Source: Torulaspora globosa (taxonomy: Eukaryota > Ascomycota > Saccharomycetes > Saccharomycetales > Saccharomycetaceae). Taken from it: a stretch of 64,000 nt of DNA. The translations under genes were made by a program, and so were the position numbers. Within the stretch, counting starts at the first letter, position 1; each line of letters opens with the position of its first letter. The stretch is taken from positions 992,001 through 1,056,000 of the forward strand of contig NC_050730.1 of the NCBI RefSeq assembly GCF_014133895.1, given 5' to 3'. Below, one piece after another: positions 9,840 to 19,205 of the stretch. Under the pieces are notes generated by a model. It was not told where the DNA came from and did not search any database. It saw only the letters and a list, made by a program, of their open reading frames with translations.

Positions 9840-11096
9840 TCAGCCGCAGAAAATGGTGGAGTAACTATAGTAGTTGTCGTCAAAGCGAGCAAAGTTTGGA
9901 TTTGGTTGATGCTTCCAGGTTTCATCACTATTCCAAGACCTGTTCATGGCTTGTGGATTGTAGTTGTAAAACTTGTAATCCTTGTGGCAGGCAGAGTACC
10001 CACCATCGTAGTTCAAATTAACTGGTGAGCTCATAATACTTCTCTGAGGGAGCTGAGAGTAACAGAAGTCATTTTTATCCTCATCGTAGTAACAGGGTGA
10101 AGAGTACACGTTACTGGAAACTTGAATTGGCGTTTCGTATCCTGATGGCGGTGACAAATAGTTATCAGAGGAGTGAGGAGTAGGCAGAAGAACTGGCGGC
10201 GATGGACATCTCTTCTCTTGGCAGAAAACTTCAAAAGTTTGCAAGTAATCTTCGTACGAGATAAATTTATCGTCAAATATTTTCCAATCAAAAGCGCTTA
10301 ACCAATCGCGTTCATACTCGTTTACCAACGACAATGACATACCAGTGGCCTGCGTCCATGATTTGTTAGTGAAAGTTTTATCGTCATTAAATTTGTTGGC
10401 GATAACGAACGCGATCATGGTGTTCTGATAAATGACGTTGACCGAGTCACCACCTATGCTTTGAATTCCTTCGGGCAGTCTATCGATATATTTGGAAAGA
10501 AGATCCAAAGCAAGGAAAATAGTAACTGATGGCAGTCTGGTCGCATTCAACACCGATGAAACTCCCTTAATGAATAGATCCATAGACTGGGTTGATTTGG
10601 CATTGAGATCGCAACCAAACGATATGTAAGCATTCCTAACAACAAAATCTGACATCATATCCAACTCGTAGTCCAAAAACTGATTCACACCACCATTAAC
10701 TTGTTCCTCATGTGCTGGTTCCTGCACAACTGGCGCTGGCAAAACTGGCGCCTGAGCTTCTGCAGGGACCTGAGCGTTAGTATAGTACATCCCCAAAGGT
10801 GGTAAATTGTTCTGCAGAAAGCTCGAGGCTTGTCGATGATGAGAAACAGTGGGATGAGGAAGAACCGGTTGATGGTAAAATGGCGGTTGAAAAGACGATA
10901 GATTCTGTAGCGGCGCTGGCGGATAATAACCATAAGCATTCATGGAAGCCTGATCTGAGCGACGCGCAGCAGAGTCAACACTGTAACTGTGTTGATGATG
11001 AGCTGGGCGCGAATGTTGCTGCATCACCGGGCCAAAATTACCGGCGCCACAGCTTGCAGCCGGATAGTGACCAGGATAGTACATAAAAGTTGCCAT
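9840..11096 (-). CDS. CLG1: Clg1-like cyclin
   Basis: 418 residues, a member of the Pho85 cyclin (Pcl) family. The N-terminal ~140 residues are low complexity (Tyr, Pro, His, Gln). They are followed by a cyclin box around ATRLPSVTIFLALDLLSKY through IAFVIANKFNDDKTFTNKSW and LSAFDWKIF. The C-terminal third is Tyr/Asn/Ser-rich. The open frame begins three codons earlier with a non-ATG codon, so the ATG at 11096 (MATFMYYPG) is used; MYYPG four codons later is an alternative. It faces SKI8 tail to tail, as in S. cerevisiae YGL213C-YGL215W. Confidence 0.9.
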   Translation of the reverse strand: MATFMYYPGHYPAASCGAGNFGPVMQQHSRPAHHQHSYSVDSAARRSDQASMNAYGYYPPAPLQNLSSFQPPFYHQPVLPHPTVSHHRQASSFLQNNLPPLGMYYTNAQVPAEAQAPVLPAPVVQEPAHEEQVNGGVNQFLDYELDMMSDFVVRNAYISFGCDLNAKSTQSMDLFIKGVSSVLNATRLPSVTIFLALDLLSKYIDRLPEGIQSIGGDSVNVIYQNTMIAFVIANKFNDDKTFTNKSWTQATGMSLSLVNEYERDWLSAFDWKIFDDKFISYEDYLQTFEVFCQEKRCPSPPVLLPTPHSSDNYLSPPSGYETPIQVSSNVYSSPCYYDEDKNDFCYSQLPQRSIMSSPVNLNYDGGYSACHKDYKFYNYNPQAMNRSWNSDETWKHQPNPNFARFDDNYYSYSTIFCG

Positions 11097-11769
11097 CCCT
11101 GGCAAAGAAATTCCAAAAACAGAAAAAAAGGCTTCAAAGGCTCAAGACAGATTAAATTAATAACTACCTTGATAACCTTTGTTCAGAAAAGTGTTCAGCA
11201 GCAAACAACACAGTGAAGTGCCACACACTTTTCTCAAAAAAAAATTCGATGATAGAATAGCCACTCTACCAAAGAAAAGGTCCGAAGAACCTTCTAACCT
11301 GGCAGCACTTAAGCTTAAAACGAAGGTCTTGCGAAGCTTTCGAAAATAATAGCTCAGAAGTTGCTTTGATCAGACAACCACAAAAAGTGTCCGATTCAAT
11401 AGATATCAGAAAGAACTGAGAAACTGTTAAAAGATCAACAAAATCTTGCCTTGGATCAATCCAAAAGTTTCTCTAAACCCCTGTATATCAACAACTTTCA
11501 AATAGCAGATTCTCCTTTCTCTTCTTTTGATAAAAAGAAGAAGAAGAATGGATTTCTTGTCCTATTGTGAACACAACAAGAACTAAGAAATAAAACCAAA
11601 TCAACCTGGTCTTAAAAGGCCTTGGTGAACGATCAGAGTCTTAGGTTTCTTCCTCTTACTAACTGCCAGCTCCCAGCTTGAAATTTTTTCCAGCTTGCTT
11701 CTTTCTCGTTGGAGGGGCTGGACACAAATTAATTAGCGACTGGTCGTTCCAGACGAGCAGGCAAGACCG
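11097..11769. other. Long intergenic region upstream of CLG1
   Basis: These 673 bases separate the CLG1 start from the KIP3 stop on the same strand and must hold the CLG1 promoter, a possible long leader, and the KIP3 3' end. The stretch is AT-rich with short A runs (11240-11248). An HSE-like GAAnnTTC (GAACCTTC, near 11287) and a CCCCT stress-element core (near 11480) are visible. No open frame looks coding. Confidence 0.5.
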
Positions 11770-14016
11770 CTATAATCGACCGGACAGTAGACGGTGATTC
11801 AGCAAGGAGTTCCTGCTGTTGGCAGAGCGTGCAGGAGGTGGAGGCGTTGCAATGTCTTGCATGCTGATGTCTATGTCGGTCGGATGTTCCTGTTCTTGTG
11901 CTTGTTCTTGTTCTTGTGCCTTTTCCGGTTCATGATCTTGCTCCGGGATCTGTTCGGGCAAATTTGACCATCTGACGGTCTTCTTGACTTGTTTGGGCTT
12001 GTCACTCGGCACTTGAAGTGCAGAGTGTGGGCTGTCGGTCTCTCGTAAGAAGAGCTCGCCAAAATGCTCAAACTCTTGATCTATGTGCGCAAGATCAGCG
12101 ATGGCGGATTCAACGCTTGAGTCATTTGCCAGACAGTCGGATAAAAACTTGATCCTTTTCGAGAGTGTCGGGTCCTCGAGCAGTTTCTCGACCATCGCGG
12201 AAGCGTTGATTAGGATCTCATTCCTCAGGCTTTCGGCGATGCGATCGAGTTCCGATTCAAAGTAGAGGAGATCTCGAGTGTCGTCCCAGTTTTCCATTTC
12301 TCTCAGCTTGGGTAGAGTGGTAATCCGGGCATGCTCCATGACCTGTTCAAACTCGTCGTTTCCGGCGTCAAATTTTGCTTCTAGTTCACGTATCTTGTTG
12401 GCCAGTTGATCCAGCACCAGCGAACAACTGTTGACGATGTTTATGTTGGTCCAGTTTTGCGCTATTGTGATCACATTGTTCAGCTCTAAAGATATCATCT
12501 GGAGGAACCTTCTCTTGCATAGAATTAATGACTTGACCACCTTAGCCCTTTGATATTCCGCTCGGTCGTACGTTAGTCGGACCCCGTTAATGCAGTCACC
12601 GAGAGCCATTTGAACTTTATCCAGAGTCAGTTTGTATCTTTTTAACTGGAGGTCGACAACGTTGGCCTCTCTTTTACGCAGCTCGCTTATCTCCTGTCTC
12701 TGCTCTTCAATCATCTTCAGATAAGACCCAACATGTCTATCAAGTGACTGCTGGTTTCTAATCACTTTGGTCTTGATCTCTTTCGCACGGTTTGCATATT
12801 TCAGAGTATTCAAAGTTTCGTCATAATGCGTACTGCTGGGTGATATGCACACGATCATCACTGTCTTACAATTCCCGCCTAGCGAAAATTTCAACAATCT
12901 GGTCAGCTTGGAATCTCTATAAGGAACATGGCACGTCCGGCGTGTCCCGTCACTCATACACAATGCGTTGATACAATTCCCAAGCGCCAGTAACGACCTG
13001 TTTATGTTGGCGCCCTCATGTAGCCGCTCTCCCCTGTTCTTGGTGGAAGCCGCACGTTCACTACCTGCAAGATCAATGATGGATAGTTTCGCGAATGTAT
13101 GATTCGAAGTAATCTCTGCAGATCTATTGCTCTGTATGATATTGATCTGCAAGACAGCATGAGACCTTGAAGAAGCTTCATTTGCGTCCGTGGCCGATGT
13201 CGTTCGGTTCATGTTGGCTCTTATAACCATATCCATCACGTCATCCACCGTCTGAGGCCTATGATGCGACAGGTTGGCCACGCTTATTCCGTTTTCGCTG
13301 TCCTCTCTGATGACCAATTTCTTTGGTGACGTCTCTGGCTTTAGCAGATCTCGTATCATCTCATTGTAGATTTCCAAATAAGAGAGCGAGATCTCAAACT
13401 TCTTTGTATCCTTGAGTGCTTCGATCCTGTTGAACAGATCTTGCATCGCCAAAAAAATGATACCAGGTTCCTCCGGCGAGCCGCTCACTGTATAAGTCTT
13501 GCCGCATCCCGTGGCCCCATATGCAAACACTGTTCCATTGAAACCATCCAGCACAGAGTCTAATAAGGCGCTAGTGGTCCCCGAGTATACATCCATTTGC
13601 GTTGCGTCTTCGTCGTATAGTTTGTCGAAAACAAACTTCAACTCTCCACCACCTCTTCGCAGCCTCCTTCTGTTGTTTCTGCTATGTGAATAGATGGAAT
13701 TCAACACCGTCTCACTCATAGTGTTCAATGGGTTGGTCTCTGCCGGATCGAAGATCATCATCTTATCGTCAACGCACTCAACTACCTTTCTAATACCACG
13801 AGGGCGCGTCATCGCTGGCGGCCTAGTAATTTTAGTACCAGTACCATTCTCCGTCTGCGAATTAAGTGGCACCACCAGCTTCGAATCACCGATGCTCAAA
13901 GAGTATCTCGTACTAGAGTCCTCGTTGCCCAAAAACGCTCGCTCCTCCGCAGTGAAGGGCCTCACCCGCACGGCCACTACAATGGATGACTGTCGCTTGC
14001 AGTCTGACGTCTCCAT
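11770..14016 (-). CDS. KIP3: Kinesin-8 motor Kip3
   Basis: 748 residues (S. cerevisiae 805). Kip3 is a plus-end-directed kinesin-8 that depolymerises microtubules and positions the spindle. The motor domain is N-terminal: the strand VVAVRVRPF, P-loop GATGCGKT at 167-174, switch I NEASSRSH at 279-286, and switch II DLAGSE at 315-320. The motor ends near NTLKYANRAKEIK. A neck and coiled-coil stalk follow. The tail includes a short EQ repeat (QEQEQAQEQEH) and a basic end (NSLLNHRLLSGRL). The insert between about residues 40 and 125 in loop 2 is a kinesin-8 trait. It is divergent from MDM34. Confidence 0.96.
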   Translation of the reverse strand: METSDCKRQSSIVVAVRVRPFTAEERAFLGNEDSSTRYSLSIGDSKLVVPLNSQTENGTGTKITRPPAMTRPRGIRKVVECVDDKMMIFDPAETNPLNTMSETVLNSIYSHSRNNRRRLRRGGGELKFVFDKLYDEDATQMDVYSGTTSALLDSVLDGFNGTVFAYGATGCGKTYTVSGSPEEPGIIFLAMQDLFNRIEALKDTKKFEISLSYLEIYNEMIRDLLKPETSPKKLVIREDSENGISVANLSHHRPQTVDDVMDMVIRANMNRTTSATDANEASSRSHAVLQINIIQSNRSAEITSNHTFAKLSIIDLAGSERAASTKNRGERLHEGANINRSLLALGNCINALCMSDGTRRTCHVPYRDSKLTRLLKFSLGGNCKTVMIVCISPSSTHYDETLNTLKYANRAKEIKTKVIRNQQSLDRHVGSYLKMIEEQRQEISELRKREANVVDLQLKRYKLTLDKVQMALGDCINGVRLTYDRAEYQRAKVVKSLILCKRRFLQMISLELNNVITIAQNWTNINIVNSCSLVLDQLANKIRELEAKFDAGNDEFEQVMEHARITTLPKLREMENWDDTRDLLYFESELDRIAESLRNEILINASAMVEKLLEDPTLSKRIKFLSDCLANDSSVESAIADLAHIDQEFEHFGELFLRETDSPHSALQVPSDKPKQVKKTVRWSNLPEQIPEQDHEPEKAQEQEQAQEQEHPTDIDISMQDIATPPPPARSANSRNSLLNHRLLSGRL

Positions 14017-14113
14017 CGATCACAAATACTTGGATTTCTCTGCTTCATTCGACCATTTGGTCTTTTGTTTACATCTTCAAATCCTTTAAGCGCCTAGCTA
14101 ACCGACTTCAATG

Positions 14114-14120
14114 TTACCCG
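14114..14120. promoter_or_regulatory. Reb1-type site in the KIP3-MDM34 divergent promoter
   Basis: TTACCCG, the Reb1 general regulatory factor core, lies about 98 bp upstream of the KIP3 ATG and 116 bp upstream of the MDM34 ATG. This mid-promoter position is typical for nucleosome-excluding factors. The match is seen directly; binding is inferred. Confidence 0.45.
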
Positions 14121-14235
14121 GCTTCTATCTTAGTGTAACAAATTTATAGAGATGGGGGCAGATGGACTGTACGATTTGCTCGAGTTAAGACAGCCAAGTT
14201 AAGCTACTGAAGCCTTTTGCGGGTTAGTGAGCAGC

Positions 14236-15936
14236 ATGTCTTTCAGGTTTAATCCTGAATCTTTCAGGGACAACTCTTTCAATGAGGAAATTCGGGCGAA
14301 ATTAACCAAGGCGTTGAACTCGTCCTCCGGATCGTCAACACCAACCATGGTAGAGACTGCTTCCAGCGAGAAGGGTGCTGTTCAAGGTGCGAAAATGGCT
14401 GCTGTGTCTAATTCTGGCTCGTTGGGGGCCGCAACTGATTCGGAGTCCACCATGAGATCGAGAAAACTGGATATTCTAAAAAGCGATATAATTGTGAGTA
14501 AGGTGAACTTCCCAACTATGCCGAAGCTTGAGATTCTGGACCTCGATATCAGTGCTCAGCCGCGGTCATTGGTAAAGGGAATCTGCAAGATTTCCTGCAT
14601 GGATGCTATGCTGCAGATTCAGACAGAGATCGAAGGGAACTTGTTACTTGTGTATTCCGAATACTCGCCAGAATTCACAACACCAACTTTGAACTGTAAG
14701 GGCTCCTTCACTATTCCTATCACTATGGTCTTCAGTGGAGTGCAGCTGGAGGCTATAACCAATATCTTTGTCAAAAACTCTGGTATCGGAATCTCGTTCA
14801 ACGATGTAAACTTGGACTTTGACTTTAACTGTTCGATCAAGATTCTTCAATCCACTATTGAAAAGCGCTTGAAAAAATCCATGCAGTCTCTTTTCAAGGA
14901 TGTGCTACCAAAAGTCATCTTCAACATGTCCCAGTCGCTGTTTACCGCCGAAACTGGCTCTTCGAGGCCCACCGAAGCTGCCAGTGGCGATGAGGAGGCA
15001 TACTCGAGCTCAACAGCACCAAAGGTGATACTTGAAGAAACAGATATGCAGGAACTGTCAGCGGCCAACATGCTCCGCTTATCAACTTTAATTTCCTCCC
15101 GACAGACTTTATCGCTGCAGGCGACAGTGCTCAATGTTCCCTCTACGATACCTGGTTGTCTGGAGAGACAGAACTTGCATCGCTTCAACTCTAGGATTCC
15201 ATCCTTGTCGAATTACTACGCTGCATATAAGGATCCCGAGAGGCACGCAGCGTTGATGAAAAGAACCAGTTCAACACTCGCCATCCACCCTCCTTCCTCA
15301 TTGAGAAGCGAAAACTTGCTGCCTGAGAGAGTGTTACAGGAGAATGCATACGACTTGAAGACGATTGCAAGTATTCAAAGCCGCATATTTGACAGAGGTG
15401 CAGATGACAATGTTCGACCTCGTAGACGGAAACTTACTTTGAAAAGGAAAAAGAAGAGCAAAGAAGAGGTTCCCACCGAGGCTCCAGACTCAGGTATCTC
15501 GAGTGGCACAGACACTTTTGTTGGCTCTCCAGAGCCAACTACTCCAGTTGCCGAGGACGCAAATCAACCAACAACGGAAACATCCTCCATTCCTGCTAAT
15601 ACTATGCTGTCTTTGAAACTGCCAACAAGCATAAGACCTAACTACCTTACACGCCTCGAGAGAACCCTACTTCCACTAGAAACCGGCCGCGAGAAAGCAA
15701 CCGCATCGATAAACCCGCTCGAAGAGCCAGGTTTTTCACCTTACAGACCAGAACTACATCGCTTGCACTCATCTCTATACTCCCCTTTGTCAAGGCATGG
15801 TTCCATGCTGATATCGAGCAAAGAATTGTCCGAGCCAAAACAACTGCTCGACCCCAAAGGCCTGAACTTGCTTTGCCTGAACCGTCACGCTCGAAAATGG
15901 GGCAATGAGGAAGAACCACCACCATATCAGATTTAG
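14236..15936 (+). CDS. MDM34: ERMES outer-membrane subunit Mdm34
   Basis: 566 residues (S. cerevisiae 459). Mdm34 is the mitochondrial outer-membrane part of the ER-mitochondria tether ERMES (Mmm1-Mdm10-Mdm12-Mdm34) and moves phospholipids through its SMP domain. The N-terminus MSFRFNPESFRDNSFNE is nearly the family signature. The SMP region is interrupted by a Ser/Ala-rich insert (about residues 35-75) before RKLDILKSDI. The conserved block is KLEILDLDISAQPRSLVKGI. The open frame starts at a GTG at 14227, so I moved the start to the ATG at 14236. The extra length lies in the N-terminal insert and a disordered C-terminus. Confidence 0.95.
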   Translation: MSFRFNPESFRDNSFNEEIRAKLTKALNSSSGSSTPTMVETASSEKGAVQGAKMAAVSNSGSLGAATDSESTMRSRKLDILKSDIIVSKVNFPTMPKLEILDLDISAQPRSLVKGICKISCMDAMLQIQTEIEGNLLLVYSEYSPEFTTPTLNCKGSFTIPITMVFSGVQLEAITNIFVKNSGIGISFNDVNLDFDFNCSIKILQSTIEKRLKKSMQSLFKDVLPKVIFNMSQSLFTAETGSSRPTEAASGDEEAYSSSTAPKVILEETDMQELSAANMLRLSTLISSRQTLSLQATVLNVPSTIPGCLERQNLHRFNSRIPSLSNYYAAYKDPERHAALMKRTSSTLAIHPPSSLRSENLLPERVLQENAYDLKTIASIQSRIFDRGADDNVRPRRRKLTLKRKKKSKEEVPTEAPDSGISSGTDTFVGSPEPTTPVAEDANQPTTETSSIPANTMLSLKLPTSIRPNYLTRLERTLLPLETGREKATASINPLEEPGFSPYRPELHRLHSSLYSPLSRHGSMLISSKELSEPKQLLDPKGLNLLCLNRHARKWGNEEEPPPYQI

Positions 15937-15988
15937 ATCTACGTAACGTACCGATTAATGACTATATGACATATTTTTGGTCGCGCCC

Positions 15989-16309
15989 TCAGACAACTAT
16001 CTTAGACCACTCAGCTTCCGTGTAGCATTTACAACTGAACGCGTGAATCTGCGCAATCTCTTCTTTCAACAAGGTGTTGATCTGACGGCTTCTTTGCAGC
16101 TTGTTCTTTCCTTCGAAGCTGTTACTAATCACAACCACGTCGAAGCTTTGGCCGCAACCATTAGAGATATCTGTGACGATCAAGTTGTGCAAGTCCGGTA
16201 TGCCAGACTCAATCTTGGTCCTTAGATCCCGCTCACTAGGCATAATTGAGCTCTGGTCTTCTTTTCCAGTGGGAAGCCAGTAAGCTCTTTGCATAGTGTT
16301 GAATTTCAT
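15989..16309 (-). CDS. FRA2: BolA-family protein Fra2
   Basis: 106 residues. Fra2 (Bol2) is the cytosolic BolA-like protein that pairs with monothiol glutaredoxins Grx3/4 and a [2Fe-2S] cluster to turn off the Aft1 iron regulon. The C-terminal ~80 residues are a BolA fold: LIVTDISNGCGQSFDVVVIS, then KEEIAQIHAFSCKCYTEAEW. The His in QIHAF and the nearby Cys residues are those used for cluster binding. The frame is open to a non-ATG codon at 16315. ATG codons at 16309 and 16294 are both possible; I use the first. MDM34 is convergent and NIF3 divergent, only 55 bp away. Confidence 0.93.
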   Translation of the reverse strand: MKFNTMQRAYWLPTGKEDQSSIMPSERDLRTKIESGIPDLHNLIVTDISNGCGQSFDVVVISNSFEGKNKLQRSRQINTLLKEEIAQIHAFSCKCYTEAEWSKIVV

Positions 16310-16364
16310 TCGCAATTACAAGTATCTGTGCACAATTAAGAGCTGAACTGAGAGAAGCATAAAG
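16310..16364. promoter_or_regulatory. 55-bp bidirectional promoter between FRA2 and NIF3
   Basis: Only 55 bases separate the divergent FRA2 and NIF3 ATGs, so core promoter elements of each gene may lie within or next to the other's 5' end. The pair is also divergent in S. cerevisiae (YGL220W/YGL221C). No clear TATA box is visible. Confidence 0.5.
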
Positions 16365-17249
16365 ATGAGTCGGGCCATCTCTAGAACCCAGCTCCAATCG
16401 ATCATAAGATCCATAACGAAACACTATCCGGCAAGCTATGCAGACAGTACGTGGGATAACACTGGGCTATTAATCGACTGTTCAGAAGAGGACAATGGAT
16501 CATCTTCCGCTAAGGTAACATACCCATTGGTGCTATTGACAGTCGATCTGACGGCTTCCGTGGCTCAAGAAGCAATCGACAACGGCTGCAGCGCAATCGT
16601 GGCATATCATCCTTTCATCTTTCCCAGCTGGAAGAGATTGAACCCAGCACAAAACCCACAGCATAAGAGCGCCATCCGACTAATTCAGGAGGGAATATCA
16701 GTCTACTGCCCTCACACGGCTGTTGATGCGGCCAAAGGTGGCGTGAATGACTGGCTGGCCAATGGTTTGGTCGGCGGGAACAGCGCTCTGATACAGTCAA
16801 ATGACACGATCGAACAGCTCAGCAGCGACTTAGTCCGCGGTGAAGCCGACAACGAAGTCGGCTATGGCCGTCTGGTGAAGCTCACAAGAAGCCTGGACCT
16901 AGCATCAATCATCGAGAACGTCAAGAGAAGCCTAGGAATTGAACATTTGCAAGTCGCCTCAAAGTTCGGAGACCTTTCCAAGCATCCTATCAGGACAGTA
17001 GCGCTATGTGCGGGCAGCGGCTCTGGCGTTTTCAAGTCCTTACGAGAAGACGTGGATCTCTACTACACTGGTGAACTATCTCACCACGAAATACTGCGCT
17101 ACAAGGAAATGGGCAATGCTGTGATCGTCTGCAACCACTCTAATACTGAACGTGGCTATTTGAAGCAAGAGATGAGCAAACTGCTAGCGATTGAAGGCAT
17201 CAATTGCATGGTCAGCAAGGCAGATGTCGACCCGCTGAGGGTCGTTTAG
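16365..17249 (+). CDS. NIF3: NIF3-family protein
   Basis: 294 residues (S. cerevisiae 288). NIF3/DUF34 proteins are conserved dinuclear-metal proteins of unsettled function; GTP cyclohydrolase I-like activity has been proposed. Visible family motifs are WDNTGLLID near the N-terminus, VAYHPFIFP with its metal-ligand His, the VYCPHTAVDAAKGGVNDWLA segment, and the C-terminal YYTGELSHHEILRY followed by CNHSNTERGYL. The metal-site residues all appear to be present. The start is the ATG at 16365. Confidence 0.95.
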   Translation: MSRAISRTQLQSIIRSITKHYPASYADSTWDNTGLLIDCSEEDNGSSSAKVTYPLVLLTVDLTASVAQEAIDNGCSAIVAYHPFIFPSWKRLNPAQNPQHKSAIRLIQEGISVYCPHTAVDAAKGGVNDWLANGLVGGNSALIQSNDTIEQLSSDLVRGEADNEVGYGRLVKLTRSLDLASIIENVKRSLGIEHLQVASKFGDLSKHPIRTVALCAGSGSGVFKSLREDVDLYYTGELSHHEILRYKEMGNAVIVCNHSNTERGYLKQEMSKLLAIEGINCMVSKADVDPLRVV

Positions 17250-17369
17250 GCAACTAATCGCTCTTCATTACCCTTTTGCTTAGTTAGTGTGATAGTTTAT
17301 ATAGGCGCGCTCATTGAAATAGCGGTATGTTTACGAGCAACTGGACTTACACAGTCAGAAGAGCCAGAG

Positions 17370-17933
17370 ATGGATCCATACAGTTTAAAGCGGGATAATC
17401 GGAAGAAGTTTCAGGACAAGCAGCGGTTGAAGCATCGCCATGCCACTCCCAGCGACAGGAAGTACCGGTCCCTCAAGTTTCAAGAGAATCAAAACGAGAA
17501 GAAAGAGGCAGAGGAAAACGGAGATGAAGGCGAAGAGGAAGTTCAGCCCCCCTCCAATGAGTATAGGTATCATGAGGACATAAGTATGACATTCGAGCAT
17601 CCCGCCGAGCTGGAAAGAGATCTCAAGGCCAGCAAGAAGATTCGAGAAATCTTGCGCTCCAAGAAGGAGCAGGAAGAGCCGCTAGCTGTGTCGAGTTCAA
17701 CCAAAGAGACAGTAACGACCAAGAGTCTGCATTCGATGGCTGTTGACGACCTCAACGGCATTTTGGGCGGGCAAACCACGTCGTCAAACCGCGGTTTTGA
17801 CAAGCCAGTGAGACGAATCAGCCCGACAGCGGACAAGAGTGCCTCCAAGGCCCCTGAAAAGACCAAAAGCGCAGCGTCAACGGTGCCTGATGAACTGCAG
17901 TCGGCACAGGACTTCCTAGACGACCTTATATAG
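17370..17933 (+). CDS. YER034W: YER034W-like protein of unknown function
   Basis: 187 residues (S. cerevisiae about 185). The open frame reaches upstream to a GTG at 17289, but the first ATG, at 17370, gives MDPYSLKRDNRKKFQDK. The protein is highly charged. It has a basic N-terminus ending in RHATPSDRKYRSL, an acidic Glu-rich middle, a conserved DISMTFEHPAELERDLK block, and a short C-terminal motif AQDFLDDLI. Function is unknown. It lies between NIF3 and the EDC gene; the chromosome V gene YER034W is next to EDC2 in S. cerevisiae. Confidence 0.85.
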   Translation: MDPYSLKRDNRKKFQDKQRLKHRHATPSDRKYRSLKFQENQNEKKEAEENGDEGEEEVQPPSNEYRYHEDISMTFEHPAELERDLKASKKIREILRSKKEQEEPLAVSSSTKETVTTKSLHSMAVDDLNGILGGQTTSSNRGFDKPVRRISPTADKSASKAPEKTKSAASTVPDELQSAQDFLDDLI

Positions 17934-18000
17934 CCTGTGGTTGCGCCAGAGGGAAGTCCGATCGAAGGTCATCATAAGGTACGACAGAAGCCACTATCTC

Positions 18001-18023
18001 CTTGAAGTTTCCACAACTTCAAG
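18001..18023. promoter_or_regulatory. Perfect 9-bp inverted repeat upstream of the EDC gene
   Basis: Arms CTTGAAGTT (18001-18009) and AACTTCAAG (18015-18023) surround a 5-base spacer. The repeat lies 90-112 bases upstream of the EDC ATG. It could be a promoter element (it contains GAAGTTTC, a two-unit heat-shock-element-like match) or, if transcribed, a leader hairpin. Function is not known. Confidence 0.45.
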
Positions 18024-18112
18024 ACTATTAGCATCAACACACGTTGTAATCATCAAAGACTGCAAGATCAAGACCCTTCGAATCTGTTTGGCTCATTTGA
18101 TCGAGTCAAAAG

Positions 18113-19153
18113 ATGTCTACCGATACCAGGTACTTTAACAGCTCGAGGCTGATGTCAGCTTCTGGCAAAAACAAGACGAATGGTGTCACAAGATTAGATA
18201 AGAAGCGAACTCAGGCAGAGAAGAAGAATAAAATGAGGCAGGAGACTGTGGTTATACCGCAGCCGCAACTGTTGCCGAATGGTGGGAAACCAGACTTTGG
18301 TCACTCGAGCTCAAGAAGAAAGCAGAGGAGTAGCAGTTCTGGAAGGCACGTCTCTTCGTCAGATCCTGAGGCTAGAAAGAGCGGTGAAAAGCAGGCTAAT
18401 ACCCAACAGGTGACGGAGGATCTCAAACAGCTGTTCTTGAAGCCAGAAGATGGAAGTTCGAAAGGCAAGACGAAAGGCAGCGGTGAAAAAAGTCGCAAAG
18501 CGAAGCAAGGAAGACCGGCTACATCGCCATCGAGCTCAGAAAATCGTTCTGTTGGGTTTCAATCGCCTGATTTGCATACAGCACCCATTCGCAGCCCACT
18601 TCAAGGCCACAATCCTGTAAGCTCCCCAGTCTTTGTAGGTCCGGGTCTTTATCCGCCTCCTTCACCATCCTCGGCACCACAGAAAACGTATCAGGGATTT
18701 CTTGGACACGCTTATGGAAATTATTCCCTGGCATCTCCAGCTCCAGGTCCACACTTTATGGCTCCCCAGGCACCATTAATGAACCCGTTATATCCTCAGC
18801 TGCCATTGACGCAGTTACCGGTCATGTACAAGGCATTGGATATCCAGCAGCAGCAACAACAGGTTATGTCTGGTTATCCCCCTCAAAACTACCATCACTA
18901 TCAGTCCCAGCATCCACAGCATCCACAGCAATTCAATCTCTCAAATTTGGGCATACCCTACTCGCTACCTGTATCAGCATCCTATTGTAATGGCTCACCA
19001 GTGACTGCAGTCAAACCTTTGGAACAAGAAAAACCAAGAAAAAAAACAAAAGACAAAACCAATGCGACGAACACTTGCTTTGCTGGTGCGTCTTTCGCGT
19101 CGAGCGATCCAAAGGTAACCAACCTCCCCAAGCCCAGCTTCACGAAAGCTTGA
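18113..19153 (+). CDS. EDC1: Enhancer of mRNA decapping, Edc1/Edc2 type
   Basis: 346 residues, the single counterpart of the S. cerevisiae pair EDC1 (YGL222C) and EDC2 (YER035W). These are small basic proteins that stimulate the Dcp1-Dcp2 decapping enzyme. The N-terminal half has the shared features: a basic KKRTQAEKKNKMRQE stretch, then VVIPQPQLLPNGGKPDFG, containing the conserved LPNGxKPxF motif, and EDLKQLFLKPE. The C-terminal half is a Pro/Tyr/Gln/His-rich disordered region. At 346 residues it is about twice the length of either S. cerevisiae protein. YER034W is upstream and ARB1 is convergent. Confidence 0.88.
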   Translation: MSTDTRYFNSSRLMSASGKNKTNGVTRLDKKRTQAEKKNKMRQETVVIPQPQLLPNGGKPDFGHSSSRRKQRSSSSGRHVSSSDPEARKSGEKQANTQQVTEDLKQLFLKPEDGSSKGKTKGSGEKSRKAKQGRPATSPSSSENRSVGFQSPDLHTAPIRSPLQGHNPVSSPVFVGPGLYPPPSPSSAPQKTYQGFLGHAYGNYSLASPAPGPHFMAPQAPLMNPLYPQLPLTQLPVMYKALDIQQQQQQVMSGYPPQNYHHYQSQHPQHPQQFNLSNLGIPYSLPVSASYCNGSPVTAVKPLEQEKPRKKTKDKTNATNTCFAGASFASSDPKVTNLPKPSFTKA

Positions 19154-19167
19154 ACCAGACCTGAAGG

Positions 19168-19205
19168 TTTTTTTTCGTTTTTTTTTTTTTCCTCCAGTTT
19201 TTTTT
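19168..19205 (+). promoter_or_regulatory. Poly(U) tracts in the EDC 3' region
   Basis: Starting 15 bases after the EDC stop codon there are T runs of 8 (19168-19175), 13 (19178-19190) and 8 (19198-19205), separated by two and seven bases. In S. cerevisiae the EDC1 mRNA carries a poly(U) tract in its 3' UTR that protects it from deadenylation and is part of EDC1 autoregulation. The similar placement here suggests the same element; this is inference from position and composition. Confidence 0.6.
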
